Part shown: positions 33,817-42,037 of the stretch, one piece after another
How positions within the stretch are numbered: the first letter of the stretch is position 1
How the letters are laid out: each line of letters starts with the position of its first letter
Source of the DNA: a virus
Direction: 5' to 3' (one strand)
DNA length: 59,592 nt
Virus record (IMG/VR): IMGVR_UViG_3300021976_000014
Location: 1 to 59,592 of that record
The notes under the pieces: generated by a model
Databases searched by the model: none
What the model was told of the DNA's origin: nothing
The model's input: only the letters and a program-made list of their open reading frames with translations
Program-made: the position numbers and the translations under genes

Positions 33817-34013
33817 CGCATCCCTACTTCCGCTACGGACTGGGGCTCCCGTTCAAGGCTGGCGGTAACGTCGTCCGTCGTCACGTAAGAGAACGTCGTC
33901 ACTCCACCTTCTGTCCCGACAACCACGAGGTGTTCCCCGAAGGCATTCGGTCCGACGATCGTCCCCGGCTCGGGTGGGCTCGGGTAGCGCGCACTCCCCG
34001 CGACAGCTCTCAT
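33813..34013 (-). CDS. small beta-rich protein
   Basis: A 66-residue protein, ATG 34013 overlapping the stop of the short gene upstream (ATGA). Pattern GTIVGPNAFGEHLVVVGTEGGVTTFSY, read in parts, suggests a small barrel as in the adjacent gene. Function unknown. Confidence 0.5.
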   Translation of the reverse strand: MRAVAGSARYPSPPEPGTIVGPNAFGEHLVVVGTEGGVTTFSYVTTDDVTASLEREPQSVAEVGMR

Positions 34014-34180
34014 CGGTCGGTGCTCTCCATATACAACCCAGCGGTGAAATCCTGAATCGCCGCCAGGGCCACGGACGCGGCCGAAAGCGCCAACCCTCGC
34101 CGGGTCTCGTCTCCCTGCCAGACCTTCTGTATCAGCCGGTCAGCGATGAACGCAATCTCTGACTCGTTCTTCTTAGTCAC
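34010..34180 (-). CDS. 56-residue helical protein
   Basis: A gene below usual length cut-offs. GTG 34180 with GGTGAG upstream; the stop overlaps the next ATG. Two helices (SEIAFIADRLIQKVWQ; RGLALSAASVALAAIQDF). It fills what would otherwise be a 170-base gap between the helicase and the next gene. Function unknown. Confidence 0.6.
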   Translation of the reverse strand: MTKKNESEIAFIADRLIQKVWQGDETRRGLALSAASVALAAIQDFTAGLYMESTDR

Positions 34181-34188
34181 TTAGATAC

Positions 34189-34974
34189 TCACCCACCCAT
34201 CCAAGATCGTTCAGGGAGCCAAGGAATCTGGCAGAACCAGCTACCGTTGCTGTTAGCCGGGCCACTCGAATTTTTCACGACGGACACGGATAGCAGACCT
34301 GGATTAGACTGATGAAACGTCAGAATCAGCCTTGGGCGCTTGTCGACTTTGTTGAGAATGGCGTCTTTCCCGAGCGGGCTATTACCGAGGACGTTCCCCC
34401 CGGTGACGTGGCAGAGAAAGGCGATGTGCGCCCCGATCTCCCGGGACTTACTACTCCCCCACAACAGCGCCTCCCGTTGGTTAGAGCCTTCGTCAGCGCC
34501 GTACCCGGCGTCAACGTCCATGAGGTTGTCTACCACTATCAGATGTGGATACGCTCCGTTGGCGACGGAATAGGCATCGATCTCTGCGTCAAAGTGACTG
34601 AGCGTCGGACCGACCGTGAAGTCCCACCACACATGCTCCGTCGCCTCGTGGAAGACTTCCCATCTCTCCTCTAGCAACTCCGCTGCGTCGTCCTGGTTGC
34701 AGTCAAGAACGCTCTGAGCGACTCGGATACCTACGGTGTGTTGGTCAGAATCGGAAGAGAAGTAGATCGTTGGGATAGGGGAGATGCCGTCATAGCGAGC
34801 CGCCTGAACCCAATGGGACCAGAACGCCGTCTTACCACCCCCACTAGCGCCAGCAGACAAACTGATCTGACCCCGTCTCGCGAACGCCCGCATCCGCTCC
34901 AATGAGGGAAAGGGCGAGGGTAGAGGGCTCCCAACGGAGCCCCTCGCCCTCATCGCTAGCGACAGCGACGCCAT
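34189..34974 (-). CDS. RecA/DnaB-fold ATPase, replicative helicase-like
   Basis: A 261-residue ATPase. Walker A is GASGGGKT (42-49), Walker B LIVVDNL (145-151). A polar motif follows at FLCHVTGG, and the C-part has the strands seen in DnaB/RecA C-terminal cores. No DnaB N-terminal domain. It most likely drives phage DNA unwinding with the split primase, or acts as a RecA-like recombinase; the helicase option is favoured by the neighbours. ATG follows the upstream TAA without a gap. Confidence 0.7.
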   Translation of the reverse strand: MASLSLAMRARGSVGSPLPSPFPSLERMRAFARRGQISLSAGASGGGKTAFWSHWVQAARYDGISPIPTIYFSSDSDQHTVGIRVAQSVLDCNQDDAAELLEERWEVFHEATEHVWWDFTVGPTLSHFDAEIDAYSVANGAYPHLIVVDNLMDVDAGYGADEGSNQREALLWGSSKSREIGAHIAFLCHVTGGNVLGNSPLGKDAILNKVDKRPRLILTFHQSNPGLLSVSVVKNSSGPANSNGSWFCQIPWLPERSWMGG

Positions 34975-35355
34975 TTATTCGATCCAATCTCCGGTGCCCT
35001 TGCTGTCGGCGCAACCGAACGTCTTGCAATACCAGCGGTTCTTGTAGGGATCACCCTGCTTATTCCGCTTCCCGCGCATGTCCTTCATCGGTCCGTGCGT
35101 AGGACACGACGGTGTCTCGCCAGGCGCAGTACTACCTGACGCCGCCTTCGGCCGCGCGGCGTCGGCGGCGCTCCCGGTAAATACGCCATTCACTAACGCA
35201 GCCTGCTTGATGTCACCCAAAGCCTTGAAGATCTCTCCGGAGTTCTTAGCGAACCCCTGCATAACATCAAGCATGTCATCACCACCACTGGCGCGGACAT
35301 TGACCAGGTCTCCGTTGACGTTCGTGTTTACCTGGATTTTGTAGTCGTCGCTCAA
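34975..35355 (-). CDS. protein with C-terminal zinc ribbon
   Basis: A 126-residue protein, TTG 35355 after AGGAG. The N-half is a polar strand and helix segment; the C-part carries CPTHG and YCKTFGC, a zinc-ribbon pattern typical of DNA-binding tails. Next to the helicase, an ssDNA-binding or accessory replication role is possible but unproven. Confidence 0.55.
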   Translation of the reverse strand: MSDDYKIQVNTNVNGDLVNVRASGGDDMLDVMQGFAKNSGEIFKALGDIKQAALVNGVFTGSAADAARPKAASGSTAPGETPSCPTHGPMKDMRGKRNKQGDPYKNRWYCKTFGCADSKGTGDWIE

Positions 35356-35627
35356 TTGCTCTCCTTGTCTTCGGCGGACATCTTCTCCCGTGCTGCACGG
35401 AATAACAGATAGCTCGCGATACTAGCGAGCTGAGCGGGCGTCATCGCGGCTGCCATCAACACCGCCCATGCCGTCACCGACACCAACGGATCTGCACGCA
35501 GCATGTCCACCGTCGCATCGATTGTCATATCGACGTGATCAGAAGCCTCTTTTTCCGCCTGGTCAAGCTGTGCGACGCTGGCGGGGTCAAGATAGGTCTC
35601 CGGCCGGAGTAGGTCAGGGGTCATCAT
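35352..35627 (-). CDS. small helical protein
   Basis: A 91-residue protein with ATG 35627 or 35624 after GGGAGG. A central hydrophobic helix (VSVTAWAVLMAAAMTPAQLASIA) could be buried or membrane-associated. The rest is acidic. No family recognised. Confidence 0.55.
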   Translation of the reverse strand: MMTPDLLRPETYLDPASVAQLDQAEKEASDHVDMTIDATVDMLRADPLVSVTAWAVLMAAAMTPAQLASIASYLLFRAAREKMSAEDKESN

Positions 35628-35673
35628 GTCTATTGCCTCCCAGATCGGATTGCATCGGTCTTCACGAGATCAG

Positions 35674-36504
35674 TCACGCAGACAAGTGCCCCTTCAATCG
35701 GCAATAGGGTTGGACACCGCACAACGTGCAATGGTCACCGGGGTTGGCGACAAACACTCGCGCCTCGACCCCCCGGTCTAAAGCGCCGTACTCAGCAGTG
35801 AGGTATTCCTCGGTGTACCGACTGATGGATTCCCATTCGGACGGGACGCCGTCTTTCGCATACCAGTACCGGAGTTCTTCAATCGGCTGAGGGAGATCGT
35901 CAGCAAACAGCCTGTTCGCTACGAATCCATACAACCCCGGCTGGCGGTAGTCGTTCTCCCGGTTGCCAGTCTTCAGGTCTTCGATGGTGACGACCTGTTG
36001 CTTAGGCCACCACAACAACCGGTCGATGCCACCCCGGACTACAACCCCATTCGGAAACTCCCATTCGAACTCGACCTCAAGTGCCAGGTCTCCAAAGGGG
36101 TCTTCCCATATCTCCCACTCCGCCTCGATGGCGTACTGGACGTAGTTCGGTATCCAGGACGTCAACCCCCGATTGAGGCGGTTTTCGATGTCACTCTCGA
36201 CGGTCTTCGTCCGGGGCGGCTTCAGCCACATACCCATATCCGGCTGACGCTGCCTCAATTCCTCAATGCGTTCTCGGTAGATCCGCTCGAACTCCTCCGC
36301 TATCTTCTGCTCGCCGTAGCTCCTGCCGGCACGTTCCCAATCGTCAACCGCCGTTTGGAATGAAGTGCCCCCAACAAGCCAACTAGCCGGCCTGGAGGGT
36401 AAGCGAGGACGGACCATCCTTTCGAGACGGAAAGCCTCTGGACACCTGGAATAGCTCTTCAGTTGAGAGAAGCTACGGGTGTAGCGCTTGGTTTCTTCCG
36501 TCAT
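35674..36504 (-). CDS. Cas4/RecB-like PD-(D/E)XK exonuclease
   Basis: A 276-residue nuclease. It opens with SFSQLKSYSRCPEAFRLE (first cluster Cys), followed by the active-site strands GGIDRLLWW and VVTIEDLKTG (Asp, Glu-Asp-x-Lys), and ends with HCTLCGVQPYC, supplying the remaining Cys of a likely iron-sulphur cluster. This is the PF12705/Cas4 layout. It would degrade or process DNA ends in recombination. No other CRISPR genes exist here. Confidence 0.8.
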   Translation of the reverse strand: MTEETKRYTRSFSQLKSYSRCPEAFRLERMVRPRLPSRPASWLVGGTSFQTAVDDWERAGRSYGEQKIAEEFERIYRERIEELRQRQPDMGMWLKPPRTKTVESDIENRLNRGLTSWIPNYVQYAIEAEWEIWEDPFGDLALEVEFEWEFPNGVVVRGGIDRLLWWPKQQVVTIEDLKTGNRENDYRQPGLYGFVANRLFADDLPQPIEELRYWYAKDGVPSEWESISRYTEEYLTAEYGALDRGVEARVFVANPGDHCTLCGVQPYCRLKGHLSA

Positions 36505-36526
36505 ATCTCAATCATATCGACGTGCA

Positions 36527-36778
36527 TCACTGGTTGCCCAACCCACTGTGCACGCACGGAAGGTCGTCAGTGTGAATCAGGTCACACAGCGGGCAGCAGT
36601 GAGCGAGAGCGAAGAATACACCCCCGTACTCTGGGTTGGGGCTGGAGTATCGGTGGCCACAACACGCTTGGTCGGCTGGGATCTGACGGTCACCGAACTG
36701 CGTCGAACAGTGCGCGTGCCAAGGCTCCTCGTACTCCGGCGTCACCTCAAATCCAGAACCTAAGAACTGCGTCAGCAC
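36527..36778 (-). CDS. Cys-rich small protein
   Basis: An 83-residue protein, GTG 36778 with GGAGAGG upstream. Eight cysteines and several histidines (HAHC, CCGHRY, CCPLCDLIH) suggest one or two zinc sites. It overlaps the SLOG gene by 32 bases. The rightward frame on the other strand has no ribosome site and is rejected. Confidence 0.55.
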   Translation of the reverse strand: MLTQFLGSGFEVTPEYEEPWHAHCSTQFGDRQIPADQACCGHRYSSPNPEYGGVFFALAHCCPLCDLIHTDDLPCVHSGLGNQ

Positions 36779-37160
36779 CTAACCTCTCCTCTGCTAGGTC
36801 AGCCGTCCAGCCGGACCCGTAGGACCTCTGTCCGACGTGCTTACCGATCCTCACCAACCGGTCGTGCGGGCGGCTGAGCGTCGCCACGATCTCTTCGTTC
36901 CGGCGCTTGTATCCGCGCACCCCGGGCGGGTCCCATTCGTGGACGTCCGGAGTAATCACATTCAACACACGGTCCGGATCGCCGTCGCTGCTGTATCCGA
37001 ATCCACTCGCGACACCCGCCACAACAGAGTCGACGCCCGTGGCTCCACCACTGACAACTTCGGTCGCTCCGTGGTGCCAAATCAATCCGCTGATCAGCAC
37101 CCATGCCACTTCGGCTTGTTGCCTAGTAAGGATGTGACCGCCTACTATCGCCAACTTCAT
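36747..37160 (-). CDS. SLOG-fold nucleotide-binding protein
   Basis: A 137-residue Rossmann-like protein of the SLOG superfamily (YspA/DUF2493-like): MKLAIVGGHILT at the start, VVSGGATGVDSVVAG (about 37-51) as ligand-binding loop, GYKRRNEEIV at about 92-101. SLOG domains bind or cleave nucleotides; one senses gcADPR in Thoeris ThsA. Here it is alone in a phage operon. Possible roles are a signal sponge, a nucleotide processing enzyme or DprA-like DNA binding. ATG 37160 overlaps the upstream stop. Confidence 0.65.
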   Translation of the reverse strand: MKLAIVGGHILTRQQAEVAWVLISGLIWHHGATEVVSGGATGVDSVVAGVASGFGYSSDGDPDRVLNVITPDVHEWDPPGVRGYKRRNEEIVATLSRPHDRLVRIGKHVGQRSYGSGWTADLAEERLGADAVLRFWI

Positions 37161-37264
37161 CTGGTAGCCGCCCCGATTGCCACACCAACGAGGTATGCGA
37201 CAGAGAACGCCATCACAGAAGCGAAGAGGACGTTCCGCTTGTACCACTCCACGATCCGTTTCAC
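37157..37264 (-). CDS. 35-residue membrane peptide
   Basis: A very short gene linked by overlaps on both sides (GTGA at 37264, ATGA at 37157-37160). A basic start (MKRIVEWYKRN) precedes one membrane segment (VLFASVMAFSVAYLVGVAIGA). It may be a host-directed membrane peptide. Its reality rests on the coupling pattern. Confidence 0.5.
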   Translation of the reverse strand: MKRIVEWYKRNVLFASVMAFSVAYLVGVAIGAATR

Positions 37265-37944
37265 CACAACACCGCCTCTCGTTCTTGTTCGAATAGCTCT
37301 TCGATGCCTGTGATATCCTCGCCGTTCTGAGCCACAAACGACTCCCGTTGTAACGGCGCGACGACCCCACGAAGGAACGGACCGCACTTCCAACGGAGCA
37401 GGTCTCCGTCCCAGTGAAAATCCACTGGGTATTCGTCCTTGGTGCTGGGACTCGGTGGAGTCCTCAACAACCGGAACTTAGTAAACCTCGCCGCTCGGAT
37501 TGCGAACGGAATCCCGATGTGCTGGAAGGGATTCGGCGGAAGGTTGAGGATGTCCATCACCGGCTGGAAATCCGGAGGGTCTTCCGGAAGTGGCAGCAGT
37601 ACCGAAACGAGATCGGTGGCGTCGTCGTTCCGCGACATCACTTCAAGTGCCTTTCCGTCCCCAGGAAACTGCGTCTGAGCCGAGCCGTCTTTATCCCGAA
37701 GGAACTTCTCTAGCTCCTTCAGCTCTTTCAACCCGAGGTAGAAATGGTCTCCGCCCATGCTCGGTGCCGAGAACGTCCTAGCCGGTGCCGAGTCCTCCAT
37801 CGCTACGTAATCATCGGAGGCGCACACAAACAGTTGACTAGTGGTCGGATAGAACATAACCGTTCCGCCAAGGCTGCTGTCTTTTGCCGAAAACTGCACG
37901 CCGTTGTAGCAGAGCCGAGCGAGATCAGCGGCTTGGATTTGCAT
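37261..37944 (-). CDS. sliding clamp-like protein
   Basis: A 227-residue beta-rich protein, ATG 37944 after GAGGA. It follows the layout of beta-clamp domains: QLFVCASDDYVAMED, FYLGLKELKELEKFL, FAIRAARFTKFRLLR and a closing DGDLLRWKCGPFLRGVVAPL. At this length it would hold two of the three bacterial clamp domains, so a trimer would be needed for a ring. A clamp would fit the phage DnaE. The call is by pattern only. Confidence 0.4.
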   Translation of the reverse strand: MQIQAADLARLCYNGVQFSAKDSSLGGTVMFYPTTSQLFVCASDDYVAMEDSAPARTFSAPSMGGDHFYLGLKELKELEKFLRDKDGSAQTQFPGDGKALEVMSRNDDATDLVSVLLPLPEDPPDFQPVMDILNLPPNPFQHIGIPFAIRAARFTKFRLLRTPPSPSTKDEYPVDFHWDGDLLRWKCGPFLRGVVAPLQRESFVAQNGEDITGIEELFEQEREAVLW

Positions 37945-38437
37945 CCAATTCCTCAGCAATCGCGATCAGCCCCTCCAAGAGCTTCGAGAAGTTGTAGTCG
38001 TAGGTGTAGACGCGATCCTCGTCGCCCTCCCACAGACTGACACGACGTTTCATTCCCGCCGTGCGGTAGTAGATGTCGACGGAGAATTCCTTCTCGGTGT
38101 ATTCGTACGAGTCATAACCGGTGGTGTAGGCGTCGCAATCGTCATCCCACTGAGTGACCTCAGTCGCCTCGATCCCCTGGCGACGAAGGAACTCCAATAA
38201 CAGACCCTTGAAGGTCTCCTTGAAACTCATTCCCCCCCCCCACTCTCTGTCGCTGTAGCCTGAGCCGTCGGGCTGCCATCCATCGACCCGGTAAAGGAAC
38301 GTCTCCCCCTCGAAGACATTCCACTCCACCCTGAAGACTCGCTCCGAGTGCACGAACCGTCCGCCGGCTGATCCGCTGAGGCATTGGGAGTAGCGGTTAG
38401 ACCACGTCGCCCGAGAGAGGGTGATGGTCTCCTTCAC
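37925..38437 (-). CDS. phage protein of unknown function
   Basis: A 170-residue acidic, Tyr-rich protein, GTG 38437 after GGGAGG and directly after the upstream stop. Alternating strands (YSDREWGGGMSF, EFSVDIYYRTAGMKRRVSLW) suggest a beta fold. No family recognised. It overlaps the clamp-like gene by 20 bases. Confidence 0.55.
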   Translation of the reverse strand: MKETITLSRATWSNRYSQCLSGSAGGRFVHSERVFRVEWNVFEGETFLYRVDGWQPDGSGYSDREWGGGMSFKETFKGLLLEFLRRQGIEATEVTQWDDDCDAYTTGYDSYEYTEKEFSVDIYYRTAGMKRRVSLWEGDEDRVYTYDYNFSKLLEGLIAIAEELDANPSR

Positions 38438-38812
38438 TCACACCTCCCGATAAAGGCGCACCATGGATTCCGGGGGGTGATCTCCGATCGGGATCGACGG
38501 CTTCACCGCGTTAATACAGACGTAACAGCCGCCGCTTGTCTGATAGACCGCGCCACTCAGGGTGTCAGAGTAGACGTTCGTCCCCTTGAGCGTCACTGGT
38601 GGTGGTTTCTCTTCCACGGCCACCGGCGTTTCCAGGTGTTGATAGAAGATGTAGCTGGGTGTAAGGGACGACAGAAAGAGAACGGGGATGTAGTGTTCCG
38701 ACTCGTAGGCATACTGCGGGTTGGTTACATTTCCGAGAGTGCCCTGGAATCGAACCTCCGTCCCCTCTGGGAGTGCAGAGCGGAGCTTGTATTGACCCCT
38801 GAACTGCGTCAC
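38438..38812 (-). CDS. phage protein of unknown function
   Basis: A 124-residue beta-rich protein, GTG 38812 overlapping the upstream stop (GTGA). Contains GTEVRFQGTLGNVTNP and a Pro-rich stretch EEKPPPVTLKG. No family recognised. Confidence 0.55.
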   Translation of the reverse strand: MTQFRGQYKLRSALPEGTEVRFQGTLGNVTNPQYAYESEHYIPVLFLSSLTPSYIFYQHLETPVAVEEKPPPVTLKGTNVYSDTLSGAVYQTSGGCYVCINAVKPSIPIGDHPPESMVRLYREV

Positions 38813-39636
38813 AGGTCATCCTCGGTGTCCGGCGTGAAGTATTCGAAGCTCTTGACGACCGCGCGAAGGCCATCCTCAAAGGCGCCTTCCAGCTGCTCGT
38901 AGAACCGGACGCTTGTCCGCCAGCTAGTCTCCACGGAGTCGAGATCGAAGGGGTCGTTGTTGTTCTCGGGATCAAGCAGTTCGTCAATCTCGACCACCAA
39001 CCGGAGCTTCTGCGGCGTCACCGGCTCAATGCCTACATCGCTGAGGGCCTCCTTGACGACGCCGCACCAGTCGTGCACCTTGGCGTACCTCATCGCCGTG
39101 CGCCCGACCGTGACTTTGAAAGCGTCGAACTCCGCCTGAATTTCCGCTGCGGTCTTCTCAGGCTTGGTGGTGGTAGTAGTGGTAGACACGTCGGTAGATC
39201 CTTCCTGGTCGGTTTCAATGAGTTCGGTAACGGAGGTGACGCGCCGGTCCTCTCCGAGGGCGGAGCGCCACGCTCCCACACAACAAACGGGCATTGAGAC
39301 GTCAGCGAACCTTTCGTGACCGCCGGCAGAACGCGCACAGATACGGAAGCCGCGCCGAGCCTCGTTATGGCGTGTATACGTGTTGAGATTTCGCCACGCC
39401 ATAGCGGCGGCATTTCCGGCCGGAGTTGTGGTTGTGGCGTTGAACGTCCCGCCGAAACGTTCGACGGTATCTTCAATCCGGACTACCATTCCTGTCTCCC
39501 CCGTGGTCGTTGTGGTACTCAAAGACCACACCCGTCCTGGTATGGGTGCCAACACTTGCTCTGTGAGTAACCGTTCGATGTCCGTCGCGGCCCACTGCGT
39601 GATCTCGTCTATGACGTAGAGCCCTGTGTCTGTCAT
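38809..39636 (-). CDS. two-part protein with poly-Thr linker and internal start
   Basis: A 275-residue frame from ATG 39636 (AGGAG, seven-base gap). The N-part (about 1-145) is polar with three cysteines. A run of six threonines follows. The C-part (126 residues) begins after an internal GTG 39189 with AAGGA upstream and looks like an independent helical protein (MRYAKVHDWCGVVKEALSD). Either one fused protein or two nested products. No family recognised for either half. Confidence 0.55.
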   Translation of the reverse strand: MTDTGLYVIDEITQWAATDIERLLTEQVLAPIPGRVWSLSTTTTTGETGMVVRIEDTVERFGGTFNATTTTPAGNAAAMAWRNLNTYTRHNEARRGFRICARSAGGHERFADVSMPVCCVGAWRSALGEDRRVTSVTELIETDQEGSTDVSTTTTTTKPEKTAAEIQAEFDAFKVTVGRTAMRYAKVHDWCGVVKEALSDVGIEPVTPQKLRLVVEIDELLDPENNNDPFDLDSVETSWRTSVRFYEQLEGAFEDGLRAVVKSFEYFTPDTEDDL

Positions 39637-39928
39637 GTCCGTACTCCTGGTAGAGGTCGCAGTCGTCACAGGCGACACAGCTCCCCCCGATCACGCGGCA
39701 CGTCTCCCACTCGTCGCACCGGACGCACCAGAGAAGGTCTCCGGTGGTTGGTGGCAGCAAGAACGTCTGTAGTCGGCCGCAGCGAAGGATTGCTATGTAC
39801 TCCTGCGTCGGTGGTTGTGGTTTTGTCCACAGCGGTCCGTGGTTGCCAACGGCAAGGCTCCCCCTTAGTACTAGGTCGCTAAGAGGTGCGGTAATGGGTG
39901 GCGCTAGGTCGTCGTTGTGAACACCCAT
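39473..39928 (-). CDS. Cys-rich protein overlapping the next gene
   Basis: A 151-residue frame, ATG 39928 with AAGGAG upstream. The first 95 residues look genuine: Pro-rich, then a zinc-like CVRCDEWETC and CVACDDC. The last 55 residues are His/Arg-rich and overlap the following gene by 164 bases in another frame, so this tail may be accidental or result from a lost stop. No family recognised. Confidence 0.5.
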   Translation of the reverse strand: MGVHNDDLAPPITAPLSDLVLRGSLAVGNHGPLWTKPQPPTQEYIAILRCGRLQTFLLPPTTGDLLWCVRCDEWETCRVIGGSCVACDDCDLYQEYGHDRHRALRHRRDHAVGRDGHRTVTHRASVGTHTRTGVVFEYHNDHGGDRNGSPD

Positions 39929-40110
39929 TCCTCTCCTTCGCTCCCTGCTCCCATACCTTCGATGTATCGGAGCGCCATGAGCACAACGCTAGTCCGGAGT
40001 TCTGGGATCACCAACGTCCGAATGCCCCGGTTCGACCCGGTCTGTGACGTGGCGTGAGCCACATCTGAGGGTCCCAGGCTTGACAACAGGCGGTGGTATA
40101 TGGCAGCCAA
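39904..40110 (-). CDS. first gene of the long leftward operon (start uncertain)
   Basis: A 68-residue frame to TTG 40110. Inner starts exist at GTG 40062 and ATG 39978, none with a convincing ribosome site. It could be leaderless. The end (GEEWVFTTTT) overlaps the next gene. It lies closest to the operon control region, where small regulators are usual. Function unknown. Confidence 0.4.
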   Translation of the reverse strand: MAAIYHRLLSSLGPSDVAHATSQTGSNRGIRTLVIPELRTSVVLMALRYIEGMGAGSEGEEWVFTTTT

Positions 40111-40368
40111 AGGCCAGTTAAGATGTCCTAGTTTGGCGGGGTTGCACTCTTAAGTAAGTGAAGGGCTCGGAGAGCCCGTCAGCCTTGCGGCCCTAATGGC
40201 CGCTACTCAGGCTTGGCTCTTACTCCTCGCCCTTCTAGTTATGGCCGGCCAAAACCGGCCACCTACCTAGTAGAGTTAATACTAGGGATCGAACACCATC
40301 GTTCGATCCAATAAGTAAAGAGGCGAACACGTAGGGTGTTCGCCTCTACTAACTAGGGAAAAACTTAC
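40111..40368. promoter_or_regulatory. divergent control region with five stem-loops
   Basis: Between the leftward early operon and the rightward sigma-like gene. Perfect stems: 40163-40177 (6 bp), 40187-40203 (6 bp), 40243-40260 (6 bp), 40286-40309 (9 bp, GGATCGAAC/GTTCGATCC) and 40319-40347 (12 bp, AGAGGCGAACAC/GTGTTCGCCTCT). The leftward copy of the last stem is followed by TTTACTTATT, so it may be a leftward terminator. Promoters are expected here but no strong -35/-10 pair stands out. An origin of replication is an alternative reading. Confidence 0.5.
40138..40161. repeat. 24-bp direct repeat, left copy
   Basis: Identical to 41001-41024. It contains TTGCACTCTTAAG and a CACT...AGTG dyad around CTTAAG. 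The pair brackets the sigma-like gene exactly. A related half-site ACTTACTT covers the start codon of that gene (40363-40370). Confidence 0.8.
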
Positions 40369-40998
40369 TTGACCAATGAAGACACTTTAGAATACCTCCG
40401 CCTCTGCCGTAAGGCAGCTAAGATCGCTGCCAATGGAAAGATCGTAGACATCGAAGATGTCTCTCAGGAGCTATTCCTCTGGATACTACAAACGAAGACC
40501 ATCACAACACCAACGTACAAAGGTCTTCTCGACTTGCTAGTCAGAGAAGCTCGGCAACACCTCATGAACCAGAGCCGCCAGCACAACCCCGCTGGCTGGT
40601 CTGGAATGCCTTGGTCGGTTGAGGAGATCCGCGAAGCCCTTCGGGACTCCTTCGAAGACCTTCCACCGCAGATCACCGAGGCCATGACGTCCAGTCGGAT
40701 GCCTGAGCACTACCGTGCAGTACTGCATCAGACCTACGGTAAGCAACTGATGCCACCGAAGAGCAGCACCCTACGTTCTACGATGTATCGAGCCGTAGAA
40801 CGGCTCCAAGAGGTCATCAATTACCCGACCGATGGAATTCCTTCCGGCACCATTGAGATCGGAGACCTCACCGATGCGGACGAGGGTCGCTGCTCAATCT
40901 CGACCGAAGATGCTCTCAGCGACCGTCGGCGAGAGAACTCAGAACGCGGTGCTCTGACGGACCGCATCGAAAGCGTCCGGGGCATTAGTGCTGCGTAA
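40369..40998 (+). CDS. sigma-70-like regulator between direct repeats
   Basis: A 209-residue protein, TTG start (AGGGA about ten bases before). DIEDVSQELFLWILQ (about 27-41) resembles sigma region 2. HYRAVLHQTYGKQ with STLRSTMYRAVERLQEV resembles a region 4-like helix-turn-helix. The C-terminal 50 residues are polar and acidic. It is the only rightward gene in the stretch. It may turn on the early or late operon. The flanking 24-bp repeats could be its targets or borders of a mobile cassette. Confidence 0.6.
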   Translation: MTNEDTLEYLRLCRKAAKIAANGKIVDIEDVSQELFLWILQTKTITTPTYKGLLDLLVREARQHLMNQSRQHNPAGWSGMPWSVEEIREALRDSFEDLPPQITEAMTSSRMPEHYRAVLHQTYGKQLMPPKSSTLRSTMYRAVERLQEVINYPTDGIPSGTIEIGDLTDADEGRCSISTEDALSDRRRENSERGALTDRIESVRGISAA

Positions 40999-41000
40999 CG

Positions 41001-41024
41001 GGGGTTGCACTCTTAAGTAAGTGA
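41001..41024. repeat. 24-bp direct repeat, right copy
   Basis: Exact copy of 40138-40161, beginning a few bases after the sigma-like gene stop. The next 75 bases, up to the leftward gene stop at 41099, hold nothing else recognisable. Confidence 0.8.
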
Positions 41025-41098
41025 GGGATGAAATAAGCCCAACGTAACCAGACTAACTATTAGAACCGCTGGAATCCCGTTGGTGTCACCCCTCCACC

Positions 41099-41329
41099 TC
41101 AGAGGTTTTTGAAGAGGCTGCCTAGGTCTACATGTATCCCGTCCGGCAGGGGTGGGAAATCGGCGTTCTTGAGCGCCAGGTACCGGCAGGCAGCCATCAG
41201 CGTTGAACAGATTTCTGTTCCGCATTCAGGGCAGCGACCGCATACCGGCCAGTGCTCAGCGACGAGGCTTTGCGCGCCCGCGATCAACGACTCACGGTAT
41301 ACCCCTGGAGTCCACCACGCGCGGCTCAC
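41099..41329 (-). CDS. small Cys-containing protein, host-like
   Basis: A 76-residue protein, GTG 41329 overlapping the upstream stop (GTGA). CGRCPECGTEIC suggests a zinc knuckle. Codon use is GC-rich and similar to actinomycete chromosomes. Last of a three-gene leftward unit (41777-41099). No family recognised. Confidence 0.5.
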   Translation of the reverse strand: MSRAWWTPGVYRESLIAGAQSLVAEHWPVCGRCPECGTEICSTLMAACRYLALKNADFPPLPDGIHVDLGSLFKNL

Positions 41330-41529
41330 CGTGCACCCCTCGTCCAGTCAAGGACCCGCTCAGCCCAGGTCAGCAGCGGGCAGCCCTGCGGGGTGCATCC
41401 GCCGCACACACCTGGCGCGTACGACCTGCCCGGCCGGGCGAGGTGCTGTTCAACGGTCAGGGTCGCGGACAGCACCACGGCTGCGAGGCTCGCCGAGTCA
41501 TAGCCGGCTAGCGTCATGGACTGCTCCAT
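41326..41529 (-). CDS. small Cys-containing protein, host-like
   Basis: A 67-residue protein, ATG 41529 sharing bases with the upstream stop (TGATG). An Ala/Leu-rich helix is followed by CGGCTPQGCPLLTWAERVL. Probably part of the same cargo unit. No family recognised. Confidence 0.5.
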   Translation of the reverse strand: MEQSMTLAGYDSASLAAVVLSATLTVEQHLARPGRSYAPGVCGGCTPQGCPLLTWAERVLDWTRGAR

Positions 41530-41777
41530 CACAACACACCCTCGGTACCGCCGGAAGGCGGCTGAAACTGCCGCTGCTGGCCGTAGGTGAGGCTCTGGTG
41601 TCCGTCGATGACCGTCTGGTCGTTCCAGCCGTGCCGGTGGTTCTGCGCCATGATCCGCTGACGAGCTGCTTCAACATCATCGAGGTCATCGAGACGCGCC
41701 GCCAGCAGGATTTCATCGGCTGCTAGCCGTAGGCGCCAAGATGATAGCCGTAGGCGCCACCGTCTGATCGGGTTCAT
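41529..41777 (-). CDS. small Arg-rich protein with an internal tandem repeat
   Basis: An 82-residue protein, ATG 41777 after GGAGGGG. The N-terminus repeats WRLRL twice, caused by a tandem DNA duplication (TAGCCGTAGGCGCCA twice at about 41724-41760). The rest is a charged helix with LDDLDDVEAARQRI. First gene of a leftward three-gene unit. Function unknown. Confidence 0.5.
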   Translation of the reverse strand: MNPIRRWRLRLSSWRLRLAADEILLAARLDDLDDVEAARQRIMAQNHRHGWNDQTVIDGHQSLTYGQQRQFQPPSGGTEGVL

Positions 41778-41883
41778 CGCCCCTCCATCTCGGAGGGTGG
41801 CGGGCCTGACCCCTTAACCCCAAGCCCGCCACCCAGCTAGGGGACACGGCGCGCGGCCGAAAAGCCGTTTGCCGACGGAGGTC

Positions 41884-41917
41884 GAGTCACCGTGTCCTCG
41901 TACAGCGAGGCACAGTG
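41884..41917. promoter_or_regulatory. candidate operator shared with the XRE promoter region
   Basis: GAGTCACCGTGTCCTCG (41884-41900) and CGAGGCACAGTG (41906-41917) resemble GAGTCACTGTGCCTCG at 43177-43192. The last 12 bases are an exact inverted copy. Such sharing fits one regulator acting at both places. Confidence 0.4.
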
Positions 41918-42005
41918 CCTTGAGCCACTGTGCACCGCCGCACATTGCAGCGTGCCACGACGGCCGTCAACATCACAAGGGGTCGATGTGGAGTGTTTTG
42001 GGGAC

Positions 42006-42037
42006 AAAAAAGGGCCGGCACCCGTAGGTGCCGGCCC
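42006..42037 (-). terminator. terminator of the XRE-DUF397 unit
   Basis: Perfect 11-bp stem GGGCCGGCACC/GGTGCCGGCCC with loop CGTA; on the leftward strand six T follow. It lies 18 bases after the DUF397 stop. Confidence 0.8.
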